A stretch of DNA of 64,000 nt from Sporosarcina sp. FSL W8-0480. GTDB taxonomy: Bacteria > Bacillota > Bacilli > Bacillales_A > Planococcaceae. Where the stretch lies: assembly GCF_037963765.1 (NCBI RefSeq), contig NZ_CP150166.1, forward strand, positions 1 to 64,000. The letters run 5' to 3'. Below the pieces are notes generated by a model that made no database searches, was not told the DNA's origin, and saw only the letters and a list, made by a program, of their open reading frames with translations. A program made the position numbers and the translations under genes. Of this stretch, positions 29,909 through 37,413 are shown piece after piece. The stretch's first letter is position 1. Every line of letters starts with the position of its first letter.

Positions 29909-31102
29909 TTACTCTTTCCCGACTTCGATCATTATCGCGTCGCCTTGCCCGCCGCCTGAACAGATTGCGGCGATTCCGATTCCGCCGCCGCGGCGTTTTA
30001 GTTCATATGCGAGTGTCAATATAATACGTGCACCGCTTGCTCCGATTGGATGGCCAAGCGCGACTGCTCCGCCGTTGACGTTTACTTTTTCAGGGTCGAG
30101 GCCTGCAATTTGCGAGCTTGCGAGTGCGACTGCTGCGAATGCTTCGTTTATTTCAAAGAGATCGATGTCTGTTATGTCTTTTCCTGTTTTCTTGAGTATC
30201 TCGTTGATGACGAGTCCTGGTGTTTGCGGGAAGTTTTCTGGCTCGATTGCGACTTCAGCGTGGCCAATGATTGTTGCCAATGGCTTTTTGCCTTCCTTCA
30301 AAGCACGCTCTTCATTCATCAGGACAAGTGCGCATGCACCGTCATTGACGCCTGGCGCATTTCCGGCTGTAATAGTGCCGTCTTTACCGAAAGCCGGGCG
30401 CAGTTTTGCGAGTGTTTCGAGTGAAGTATCTCGGCGTGGCGCTTCGTCTGCTTCAACTTTTACCGGTTCCCCTCTACGTTGCGGGATTTCGACTGCCACT
30501 ATTTCTTCTGAAAGTTTTCCTTCATCGATGGCTGCAATTGCACGTTCATGGCTTCTTAACGACCATTCGTCTTGCATTTCACGTGTTAATGAAAATGAAT
30601 CGGCTGTCTTGTTTCCGTATGTTCCCATGTGAACGCGCTCTGGCGTGAATGAGCAGGAAAGACCGTCGTAGATCATGCCGTCCACCAATTGTGAGTCGCC
30701 CATTTTTAATCCGAACCGGCCTTTCGGCAAGTAGTAAGGCGCATTGGACATTGATTCCATACCGCCCGCGACAATCACTTCTTCGTCACCAAGACGGATG
30801 AGCTGGTCGGCAAGCGTGACGCTCCGCATTCCGGAAGCACAGACTTTATTGACTGTCTCCGTTTTTACTGACCATGGAATTCCCGCTTTCGTCGCCGCTT
30901 GTCTCGAAGGGATTTGCCCTTGGCCTGCTTGGAGTACTGTACCAATGATCACTTCATCAATGTCTTCCGCCTTCACATCTGCCCGGTTCAGTGCTTCTTT
31001 GATGGCAATTGCGCCAAGATCACTTGCTGTTTGACTGGATAAAGCACCGCCAAATTTTCCGAATGGAGTTCTTGCCCCGTCGATAATGACTGTTCGATTC
31101 AT
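29909..31102 (-). CDS. Acetyl-CoA C-acyltransferase (thiolase)
   Basis: The thiolase condenses or cleaves acetoacetyl-CoA/3-ketoacyl-CoA. The 397-residue protein has the acylated Cys in NKVCASGMRS, GHPIGASG with the active-site His, and the second Cys in CSGGGQGDA. As first gene after a promoter region containing a cre site and a TetR-like palindrome, it likely heads the operon down to icmF. B. subtilis mmgA is the closest named homologue. Confidence 0.94.
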   Translation of the reverse strand: MNRTVIIDGARTPFGKFGGALSSQTASDLGAIAIKEALNRADVKAEDIDEVIIGTVLQAGQGQIPSRQAATKAGIPWSVKTETVNKVCASGMRSVTLADQLIRLGDEEVIVAGGMESMSNAPYYLPKGRFGLKMGDSQLVDGMIYDGLSCSFTPERVHMGTYGNKTADSFSLTREMQDEWSLRSHERAIAAIDEGKLSEEIVAVEIPQRRGEPVKVEADEAPRRDTSLETLAKLRPAFGKDGTITAGNAPGVNDGACALVLMNEERALKEGKKPLATIIGHAEVAIEPENFPQTPGLVINEILKKTGKDITDIDLFEINEAFAAVALASSQIAGLDPEKVNVNGGAVALGHPIGASGARIILTLAYELKRRGGGIGIAAICSGGGQGDAIMIEVGKE

Positions 31103-31123
31103 TTCTTTCTCCCCCGTTTCAAA

Positions 31124-31137
31124 TGATAACGTTTACA
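31124..31137 (-). promoter_or_regulatory. CcpA cre site upstream of thiolase
   Basis: TGTAAACGTTATCA on the minus strand matches all fixed positions of the cre consensus TGWAANCGNTNWCA. It lies 22 bases upstream of the thiolase start. This predicts repression by CcpA when glucose is available. Confidence 0.72.
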
Positions 31138-31162
31138 TTTTTGGTCAAGCCGTGCCGTGATG

Positions 31163-31180
31163 ACTGAACGCTCGCTCGGT
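31163..31180. promoter_or_regulatory. Palindromic candidate operator for the TetR regulator
   Basis: ACTGAACG-CT-CGCTCGGT is an imperfect palindrome (6 of 8 positions in each half). It lies between the fadF terminator and the thiolase gene. The ACCGAGCG half resembles targets of TetR regulators of acyl-CoA catabolism, but the match to this regulator is inferred. Confidence 0.45.
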
Positions 31181-31189
31181 AATTAATTC

Positions 31190-31216
31190 GAAAAAAAGGG
31201 AGTGCACAGACTCCCT
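31190..31216 (-). terminator. fadF terminator
   Basis: AGGGAGT (31197-31203) / ACTCCCT (31210-31216) is followed on the minus strand by seven Ts. It separates fadF from the thiolase operon. Confidence 0.9.
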
Positions 31217-31323
31217 ATCATTTTCTGCAAGCCAAGTATTCACTGAGCTTGCAATTTTCATAATTATACCGTTCATTTTTAATTGTTGCAATATGCTGTA
31301 TTGACTTGACTACTTCACTTTTT

Positions 31324-33471
31324 TTACTGCAAAACTGTTTCTTCTTCCTCAGCAGCCGGTTGGAAGTCTTCTCCGAAAATCGATTTTTCAAGAAGTTCGG
31401 CTATGTCATATGTTCCGACTTTGTCTTCCACTTCGATCGCTTTCGTACCGTCGGATAGCATCGTCAAGCAGTACGGACATCCGGATGAAATGATGCCTGG
31501 GCTCACTTCCATCGCTTGTTCTGTACGTGCGACGTTGATGCGGTGACCTGTATCTTCTTCCATCCACATGAGTCCGCCGCCCGCTCCACAGCACATGCCG
31601 TCTTCGCGGTTACGTTTCATCTCGACAAGGTTGACGCCCGGAATCGCTTTGAGAATTTCCCGTGGCGCATCGTATACGTCATTGTATCGGCCGAGGTAGC
31701 AGGAATCATGGAACGTGATCGTTTCATTGATCGGATGCAAGGGCTTCAACTTCCCTGCCATGACAAGGTCATACAGCATTTCAGTATGGTGGAGGACTTC
31801 CGCTTTGAAGCCGAAATCCGGGTATTCATTCTTAAAAATGTTGTATGCATGCGGGTCGATTGTGACGATCTTTTTAACGCCTGCTTTTTCGAATTCATCG
31901 ATGTTGCCTGTCGCGAGTTCTTGGAATAGGAATTCATTCCCAAGACGACGTGGCGTGTCACCAGAGTTCTTCTCTTTGTTTCCAAGGATTGCGAATTTGA
32001 CGCCCGCTTCGTTCATTAGATGTGCGAAAGCGAGTGCGATTTTTTGAGAACGGTTGTCGAATGCACCCATTGAGCCGACCCAGAAGAGGTATTCGAACTC
32101 TTCGTCCGCTTTCTTCATTTCCTTCACTGTTGGAATATGAAGGTCCGGACGCATGTCGCGCCAGTTCTCTTTTTCTTTACGGTTAAGACCCCAAGGATTT
32201 CCTTGACGTTCGATGTTCGTCATCGCACGTTGCGCATCCGCGTCCATCTTCCCTTCCGTCATAACAAGATAACGGCGAAGGTCGATGATTTTGTCGACGT
32301 GCTCGTTCATAACCGGACATTGGTCTTCACAGTTACGGCAAGTCGTGCAAGCCCAGATTTCCTCTTCCGTAATAACGTCACCGATTAGGGATGGGTTGTA
32401 AATATCATCAAGCGTCGCACCTTCAAGTCCTGCAGCAAGTGCGATTTGGTTCCCCTTCGTATGCTTGAACATCGGAGCCGGTACCCAAGGTTGTTTCTTC
32501 GTGACGAGCGCCCCAGTGTTCGTCAAATTGTCGCGAAGTTTTGTGATCAAGTCCATCGGAGATAGCATTTTGCCTGTTCCCGTAGCTGGACACATATTCG
32601 TACAGCGTCCACATTCCACGCAAGCGTAAAAGTCGATCATCTGTTTTTGTGTGAAATCGGTAATTTTGCCAACCCCAAGTGCCGGCATATCGTCTTCGTC
32701 TTCAGCCTCTTCAAGCGCTTCGAAGTCAATCGGTGAAAGCTTCCCTCTGCGGTCAAAACGCATCATATACGTATTGACTGGTCCTGCGATTAAGTGCGCA
32801 TGCTTCGATTGCGGCACGTAGACGAGGAAAGTGAGCAATGTGAGCAAGTGAATCCACCACGCGATGAAGAACACAACTGCAGCAGCAGTCGGGCTCATGA
32901 AGCTGAAAACGCTTGCAATTGCAGATGCCATTGGCTCTGTCCAAGTCGTTTCATGTCCTTGCCAAATCATGTTCATGCCGTTCGAGACGAGCGTCGAAAG
33001 CATAAGTGTTCCAATGAAAATCAGGACAAGTCCAGATTTCCAACCACGCTTCAAGCGGACTAACTTCTCAACATAACGTCGGTGGAATGCCCAAATGACT
33101 GCCACCAAGATGACGGCAACAACGATTTCCTGGAAGAATGTAAATCCACCATAAATCGGTCCGAACGGTAAATGTGACCCCGGCTTCAAGCCTTTCCAAA
33201 TCAGGTCGATTGCACCAAACTGGACTAAAAGGAATCCATAGAAGAACATGACGTGGATGATTCCACTTTTCTTATCCTTCAATAGTTTTTTCTGACCAAA
33301 CACGTTCACCCAGATTGCCTGGAGTCTACGCGACACATTATTATCAAACTCTTCTTTGCGTCCGAGTTTAATGAATTGCGTACGTGACGTAATTAAATGC
33401 GTGAATAATGCAAGCGCATAAGCAACAACCGCTAAGAATAAGATCCAGTTAGCGACTAATAATGCATTCAT
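31324..33471 (-). CDS. fadF: Iron-sulfur membrane oxidoreductase FadF
   Basis: FadF-type proteins probably pass electrons from acyl-CoA dehydrogenases, via electron-transfer flavoprotein, to the quinone pool. The 715 residues contain about six N-terminal membrane helices (to about 240) and two 4Fe-4S motifs, CVECGRCTNMCP and CTTCRNCEDQCP. Two heterodisulfide-reductase-type Cys-rich domains follow (SCYLGRYND with later GMCCGAGGG, and SSGCPYC). It precedes the acyl-CoA genes as in B. subtilis (fadF-acdA-rpoE). Function is inferred from family and context. Confidence 0.9.
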   Translation of the reverse strand: MNALLVANWILFLAVVAYALALFTHLITSRTQFIKLGRKEEFDNNVSRRLQAIWVNVFGQKKLLKDKKSGIIHVMFFYGFLLVQFGAIDLIWKGLKPGSHLPFGPIYGGFTFFQEIVVAVILVAVIWAFHRRYVEKLVRLKRGWKSGLVLIFIGTLMLSTLVSNGMNMIWQGHETTWTEPMASAIASVFSFMSPTAAAVVFFIAWWIHLLTLLTFLVYVPQSKHAHLIAGPVNTYMMRFDRRGKLSPIDFEALEEAEDEDDMPALGVGKITDFTQKQMIDFYACVECGRCTNMCPATGTGKMLSPMDLITKLRDNLTNTGALVTKKQPWVPAPMFKHTKGNQIALAAGLEGATLDDIYNPSLIGDVITEEEIWACTTCRNCEDQCPVMNEHVDKIIDLRRYLVMTEGKMDADAQRAMTNIERQGNPWGLNRKEKENWRDMRPDLHIPTVKEMKKADEEFEYLFWVGSMGAFDNRSQKIALAFAHLMNEAGVKFAILGNKEKNSGDTPRRLGNEFLFQELATGNIDEFEKAGVKKIVTIDPHAYNIFKNEYPDFGFKAEVLHHTEMLYDLVMAGKLKPLHPINETITFHDSCYLGRYNDVYDAPREILKAIPGVNLVEMKRNREDGMCCGAGGGLMWMEEDTGHRINVARTEQAMEVSPGIISSGCPYCLTMLSDGTKAIEVEDKVGTYDIAELLEKSIFGEDFQPAAEEEETVLQ

Positions 33472-33518
33472 TCATTTCCTCCCCTTCCGATAACTATAAA
33501 CTTTATGAATAGTGTAGT

Positions 33519-33532
33519 AGAAAACGGATACA
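33519..33532. promoter_or_regulatory. Cre-like site upstream of fadF
   Basis: AGAAAACGGATACA matches the cre consensus at 12 of 14 positions. It lies about 50 bases upstream of the fadF start, downstream of the predicted promoter. Confidence 0.4.
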
Positions 33533-33552
33533 TTGTCGATGTTCTAATTAAT

Positions 33553-33582
33553 AGTTTAAGATATGAATGAGCATTCAGTCAA
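33553..33582 (-). promoter_or_regulatory. fadF promoter with an internal palindrome
   Basis: The -35 TTGACT (33582-33577) and -10 TAAACT (33558-33553) are separated by 18 bases. Between them lies TGAATG-CT-CATTCA (33577-33564). The half TCATTCA equals a half of the B. subtilis FadR box, but the spacing between halves is four bases shorter than in that box. A repressor bound here would block the promoter. Confidence 0.5.
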
Positions 33583-33619
33583 TGGATATTTTTTATTTTC
33601 CGATACTTTTGTTGAGTTA

Positions 33620-33926
33620 GATTGTTGTGTTATGGGAGCTTTATGTTGTGATGCGGCGCAGTTACGTTGTGTTGCGGGAGCGTTATGTTGTGATGCGGCG
33701 CGGTTACGTTGTGATGCGGGGGATTTATGTTGTGATGCGGCGCGGTTACGTTGTGTTGCGGCAGCTTTATGTTGTGATACGACGGTTACGTTGTGTTACG
33801 GGAGCGTTATGTTGTGATGCGGCGCGGTTACGTTGTGTTGCGGCAGCTTTATGTTGTGATGCGGCGGTTACGTTGTGTTGCGGCAGCTTTATGTTGTGAT
33901 ACGGCGCGGTTACGTTGTGATACGAC
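33620..33926 (+). repeat. Tandem array, family R4 (core TTATGTTGTG / TTACGTTGTG), 14 units
   Basis: Units start at 33641, 33662, 33683, 33704, 33725, 33746, 33767, 33786, 33807, 33828, 33849, 33868, 33889 and 33910. Steps are 21 bases except for two of 19; one degenerate unit precedes. Units with TTATG and TTACG mostly alternate (42-base pair). It lies between the fadF promoter and the cblS terminator. Cys-rich reading frames across it are artefacts. Confidence 0.95.
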
Positions 33927-33936
33927 CGTGACCACA

Positions 33937-33980
33937 TAAAAAAGCGACCCCACGTCGATCTCATTCGACGCAGGAGCCGC
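33937..33980 (-). terminator. Terminator of the B12 operon, overlapping the end of cblS
   Basis: On the minus strand CGTCGA-ATGAGA-TCGACG extends outward with GCG/CGC and further pairs, then six Ts. The 5' arm lies in the last codons of cblS and the stop codon TGA lies in the loop. Confidence 0.8.
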
Positions 33981-34662
33981 CATTTCCCAAGATAATTTCA
34001 TGGAGTTTTCCTTGAAAATGCCTTTGTGCTTGTTCAATTTTATCCACTGGAATGCTGACCATCACACTCGTTGCAGGCCCTGCTGATAGTTCCACATCGA
34101 CATCCACTTGAATTTCAATTTCGGGATTGCCAGTCAATTTCCGGAATTCTTCCAATATCCCCCGAGAGCCTACTGGCCAGATTCGATGGATAATTCCATG
34201 ATCCATCGCTTCCTTGATTAGCGTGAGGGAGGCGATTTCACCCGATCTTTCCGTAACCGCGTCACCGACCAGAGGCAATCCGTATACAAAATAGGCGCAA
34301 TCTGTTTCGCAAAGGATTTCCCGCTTCCTTCCGATCATCGTCACAGCAACCGCTGATTGCATGAGCTGCATATTCGTTTCCGTGCTGCCGGAAATTTTGG
34401 GAGTTTCCAAGTTGGATTCCTTGAAGACTTCCTCTACTCCCGCTACATATGCCCCCCAACTTTCGTCGCCACTGAAATTATGAATGAGCACTGCGATTGG
34501 GTCGGCGTGGGCGGCCCACTGCTCAAGCAACGCGACCCGGGCGGCGAAATGTGCAGTCACCTGGTCCGGCACCGCCACGAGATCATGCGGTTTCTCGCCG
34601 ATTCCGCCCGAATTGTCGGTCGTTACAACCAACCCATCGACAAGTTCAATTGCGTTTCTCAT
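33961..34662 (-). CDS. cblS: Alpha-ribazole kinase (CblS-like)
   Basis: CblS phosphorylates alpha-ribazole to alpha-ribazole phosphate, the lower-ligand precursor used by CobS. The 233-residue protein has an AIR-synthase-like pattern: an N-terminal DNSGGIGEKP and a middle GSTETNMQLMQSAV, typical of PurM/ThiL-related ATP enzymes. It directly follows a small ECF-type membrane protein (4-base overlap). The pair matches the cblT-cblS alpha-ribazole salvage pair known from Listeria and Geobacillus. Assignment rests on context plus fold pattern. Confidence 0.72.
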   Translation of the reverse strand: MRNAIELVDGLVVTTDNSGGIGEKPHDLVAVPDQVTAHFAARVALLEQWAAHADPIAVLIHNFSGDESWGAYVAGVEEVFKESNLETPKISGSTETNMQLMQSAVAVTMIGRKREILCETDCAYFVYGLPLVGDAVTERSGEIASLTLIKEAMDHGIIHRIWPVGSRGILEEFRKLTGNPEIEIQVDVDVELSAGPATSVMVSIPVDKIEQAQRHFQGKLHEIILGNGGSCVE

Positions 34663-35150
34663 CGAACCAAACCGAATCTGCTGTTAGCTGCTTTCGAAAG
34701 CGCGGGCATGACGACAGCGGCAACGACTGCGTTCAGGAAGGTTGCGAGTAAAATCGCTGGAACTGCGCCGATAAAGAATGCCGGTGACACAAGGAAGTAG
34801 AACGGCAACGGAGCAAGGAGTCCGTTCGCTATGATGAAGAAAATCCACTTCCACGAATGTTTTCCCGCTTTATGAAGGCGCGCAAAAACATACAGGATAA
34901 CTAACATTTCGAACGCGATCAGTATATGGAATGGGCCAAGCGGAAACCCCGCGTACATTGCGGACGCGATGTGACCTGTCATTGATGCGATTCCGACGAA
35001 AACCGGCGGCAAAAAAGATGCCGAAAGCAGCGCCGGCACCGTGTCTAACGCCAAGGATCCGACGCCGGACGGGATCTTGATGAATCCGCCAACTGCACAA
35101 AGTGCCGCGAATAAAGCGGTCAAGACAATCGTTCTTACTTTCATGTTCAA
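34659..35150 (-). CDS. cblT: Alpha-ribazole transporter, ECF S-component-like (CblT)
   Basis: This 163-residue membrane protein has about five hydrophobic segments. It begins MKVRTIVLTALFAALCAVGGFIK, a typical ECF S-component start. It overlaps cblS by 4 bases and pduO by 4 bases. In this riboswitch-controlled B12 operon it is best read as the alpha-ribazole uptake protein CblT. A different ECF vitamin substrate cannot be excluded. Confidence 0.75.
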   Translation of the reverse strand: MNMKVRTIVLTALFAALCAVGGFIKIPSGVGSLALDTVPALLSASFLPPVFVGIASMTGHIASAMYAGFPLGPFHILIAFEMLVILYVFARLHKAGKHSWKWIFFIIANGLLAPLPFYFLVSPAFFIGAVPAILLATFLNAVVAAVVMPALSKAANSRFGLVR

Positions 35151-35728
35151 TCCTCTTTCTTTTTATCTGTGCGGAACACTTTTGCACTGCGGATATATTC
35201 ATTGTCCGGAATACCGAGACGCGCATTGACGATTCTTGCCGCGACGAATAAATAATCGGACAGGCGGTTCAAATACCGTTGGACTGTACCTGGTACATCC
35301 TCCTCCGCCTTCATCAATGTCACCGTCACCCGCTCCGCCCTACGAGTCACTGTTCTTGCGATATGAAGCGTCGCAGCTGCAGGCGATCCTCCAGGTAGGA
35401 TGAACTTCTCTAACGGCGGCGCTTCCTCCATCAATTTATCGATCCGCTTTTCAAGGACTTCAATCGGCTCGTCGGATAATTTGTAATGGCGCTCCTTCAT
35501 GACATTCGCCAAATCCCCGCCACCATCGAATAATTCATTCTGGATTGTTTCCAAATCCTCAAGTATATCCGCGAATTTATCGCCTTCAAGCTCCGTCATT
35601 GCCTTTCCGATGAATGAATTCAATTCGTCCATCGTTCCATACGCCTCAATGCGTAGGCTATCCTTATCGACGCGCCCTCCGATCAAACTTGTCTTCCCTT
35701 TGTCTCCTGTTTTCGTATAGATTTTCAT
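35147..35728 (-). CDS. pduO: Cob(I)alamin adenosyltransferase, PduO type
   Basis: This enzyme transfers the adenosyl group of ATP to cobalt(I) corrinoids, making the form used by IcmF. The 193-residue protein has the N-terminal YTKTGDKGKTSLIGG ATP motif and the C-terminal ILPGGSPAAA and RTVTRRAERV helix with catalytic arginines. It matches YvqK of B. subtilis. It lies between the short CobU-like gene and cblT. Confidence 0.93.
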   Translation of the reverse strand: MKIYTKTGDKGKTSLIGGRVDKDSLRIEAYGTMDELNSFIGKAMTELEGDKFADILEDLETIQNELFDGGGDLANVMKERHYKLSDEPIEVLEKRIDKLMEEAPPLEKFILPGGSPAAATLHIARTVTRRAERVTVTLMKAEEDVPGTVQRYLNRLSDYLFVAARIVNARLGIPDNEYIRSAKVFRTDKKKED

Positions 35729-35747
35729 CCGATTTCTCCCCTTTTCT

Positions 35748-36134
35748 TCAGTTTTTCTTCAATGTTTGTGGCAACCCGTACCAAATTCTCGTCACTTCAT
35801 CCGCTTGCGCAATCAACTTCTGATAGAGCCGCCCGCATGTGTCGCGCAATGCCCGCTGACGCGCATCCATCGGCACGATTCCCCGTCCGATATCCGTTAA
35901 GATGAAAATGACCTCTTTGTCTTCGACAGACTTCAAAATGAATTCCACTGCATCCACTTCGGGCAATTCTGTCTGCGCAAGCCACTGCTCGATTCGGTCG
36001 ATGACAATTAGCCTATCCGACGGAATCTCCAACTCATCTACGGAACAATCGACCCAATAATGCGGAGCGTTTTCAAGCATCCTTTTTACAAATGCCTTTT
36101 TGCCGTTATGGGCACCTCCGATAATGACTCGCAT
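35748..36134 (-). CDS. Reduced CobU-like protein (second copy)
   Basis: This 128-residue protein resembles CobU, which is kinase and guanylyltransferase for adenosylcobinamide. It is about 55 residues shorter than usual. Its P-loop reads GGAHNGKK, lacking the final Ser/Thr, and the region of the guanylylated His is missing. The C-terminal LTDIGRGIVPMDARQRALRD to YGLPQTLK matches the CobU C-terminus. The ATG at 36134 has GAAGGAGGG upstream. It overlaps cobC by 49 bases. A full CobU is encoded at 38237, so this one may be regulatory, monofunctional or decaying. Confidence 0.7.
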   Translation of the reverse strand: MRVIIGGAHNGKKAFVKRMLENAPHYWVDCSVDELEIPSDRLIVIDRIEQWLAQTELPEVDAVEFILKSVEDKEVIFILTDIGRGIVPMDARQRALRDTCGRLYQKLIAQADEVTRIWYGLPQTLKKN

Positions 36135-36676
36135 CGCCCGCCCTCCTTCAAATCGTCGTACGTTTCCCACTCGAACTTCCATGCCGATCCATGAGGGATG
36201 TCCCATGACCAGAAATCGCGGGAATCCGGTGAAAACTTGGTCATCGCAATGCGGATCGGACCTCCATGTGTTAGGATGACGGCGCCATTTGGCATTTCGG
36301 CAAGGGCTTCAAGCACTCGCCGCTCCACGGCGGACATGCTTTCCCCGCCCCGTGGTGCGCATGTTTCCATATCATCCAACCAATTGCGATAGTCCTTATC
36401 CATTTCAAGGTCGGCATATGTTTTCCCTTCAAAATCCCCAAAATTGCATTCACGAAATCTTGCATCTGAATGGTAGATGGCATTTGGAAACAGCAATGTT
36501 GCAGTTTCCTGGGCACGAAGCAGATCACTTCCATGCACAATTTCTGGCATTGATAGGTTCCAAGACACAACTGAGGCCTTTTCAATCGGTTCATCCGTCC
36601 AACCGATATATTTTTGCTCGCGATTCCCTATTGTCGGCAAATGACGAATCAAATACAAATGATGATTGCGAGCCAT
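36086..36676 (-). CDS. cobC: Histidine phosphatase, probable alpha-ribazole phosphatase CobC
   Basis: This 196-residue phosphoglycerate-mutase-fold phosphatase has LIRHLPT at the N-terminus and ILTHGGPIRI later. The usual RHG reads RHL here, with the catalytic His kept. In the B12 pathway CobC removes the phosphate from alpha-ribazole phosphate or adenosylcobalamin phosphate. The ATG at 36676 follows GGAGGCGTTGTT. It overlaps cobS (28 bases) and the short cobU. Confidence 0.8.
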   Translation of the reverse strand: MARNHHLYLIRHLPTIGNREQKYIGWTDEPIEKASVVSWNLSMPEIVHGSDLLRAQETATLLFPNAIYHSDARFRECNFGDFEGKTYADLEMDKDYRNWLDDMETCAPRGGESMSAVERRVLEALAEMPNGAVILTHGGPIRIAMTKFSPDSRDFWSWDIPHGSAWKFEWETYDDLKEGGRCESLSEVPITAKRHL

Positions 36677-37413
36677 AACAACGCCTCCATCCCTTCGATG
36701 AATGCCCCGCAAAGGTCACCCGATACACCACCGAAATTCTTTAACGACCATCTTCTGAATAAAAACAGTCCCATTAGTAAAACAAAGCCAAGTATTAGAG
36801 GTATAACGATTGTGTGAAGCGATAAACCAAGTCCCGTTAAAGTGGCTGCGGCTAAAAAAAGAGACCAGCCAAGTAGCTTCCCTTTCATGAGCTTATCCAT
36901 GAAAAAATGGGCAATTCCCTTTTCCTTTGCGGGGCGTGTCGTTGTAAAGTAAATGTTCATCCCTGCACGCGATAGGAGTGGAACAGCAAGGAAGAATGGC
37001 AGCCATTCCGTTTGAATCAGCAATAGCTCATGGAATAATGCTGTTTTCACGAGAATGAGCAATACGAGTGACATTGTCCCGAACGCGCCGATACGCGGGT
37101 CGTCCAAGATTTCAAGCCGCTTTTCCCGGTCGCGATACGAAAAAAACGCGTCACCTGTATCCGCGAATCCATCGAGGTGCAGACCTCCCGTCAGTGCGAT
37201 GCCGGTCAGAACAATGAAAACCGATGCAAGCAACGGCCCAGTTCCGATTGCATCTGTGAATAAAACCGCAACGCCGACCATGGCAAGCCCGATCAACCCA
37301 CCGATGATCGGTAGCGCGATATACATCCGCGTCACGTCTTTCCTCTCCATCGGCAGCTCTTTACGGATCGGAATTGACGTAAAAAACTGGAGCACGAGTA
37401 AAAGCCCGTTCAT
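36649..37413 (-). CDS. cobS: Adenosylcobinamide-GDP ribazoletransferase
   Basis: CobS joins adenosylcobinamide-GDP to alpha-ribazole (phosphate), closing the nucleotide loop. The 254-residue membrane protein has several hydrophobic helices and the family signature GGLHLDGFADTGDAFFS, followed by DPRIGAFG. The ATG at 37413 follows AGGAGGCTGGCC. It overlaps the CobQ-like gene by 4 bases. Confidence 0.94.
   Translation of the reverse strand: MNGLLLVLQFFTSIPIRKELPMERKDVTRMYIALPIIGGLIGLAMVGVAVLFTDAIGTGPLLASVFIVLTGIALTGGLHLDGFADTGDAFFSYRDREKRLEILDDPRIGAFGTMSLVLLILVKTALFHELLLIQTEWLPFFLAVPLLSRAGMNIYFTTTRPAKEKGIAHFFMDKLMKGKLLGWSLFLAAATLTGLGLSLHTIVIPLILGFVLLMGLFLFRRWSLKNFGGVSGDLCGAFIEGMEALLWLAIIICI

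Noticed and set aside
33563..33899. Cys-rich plus-strand reading frames across the R4 array
   Set aside because: They arise from the TGTTGTG repeat being open in several frames. The first codons lie in the fadF promoter and there is no ribosome site.
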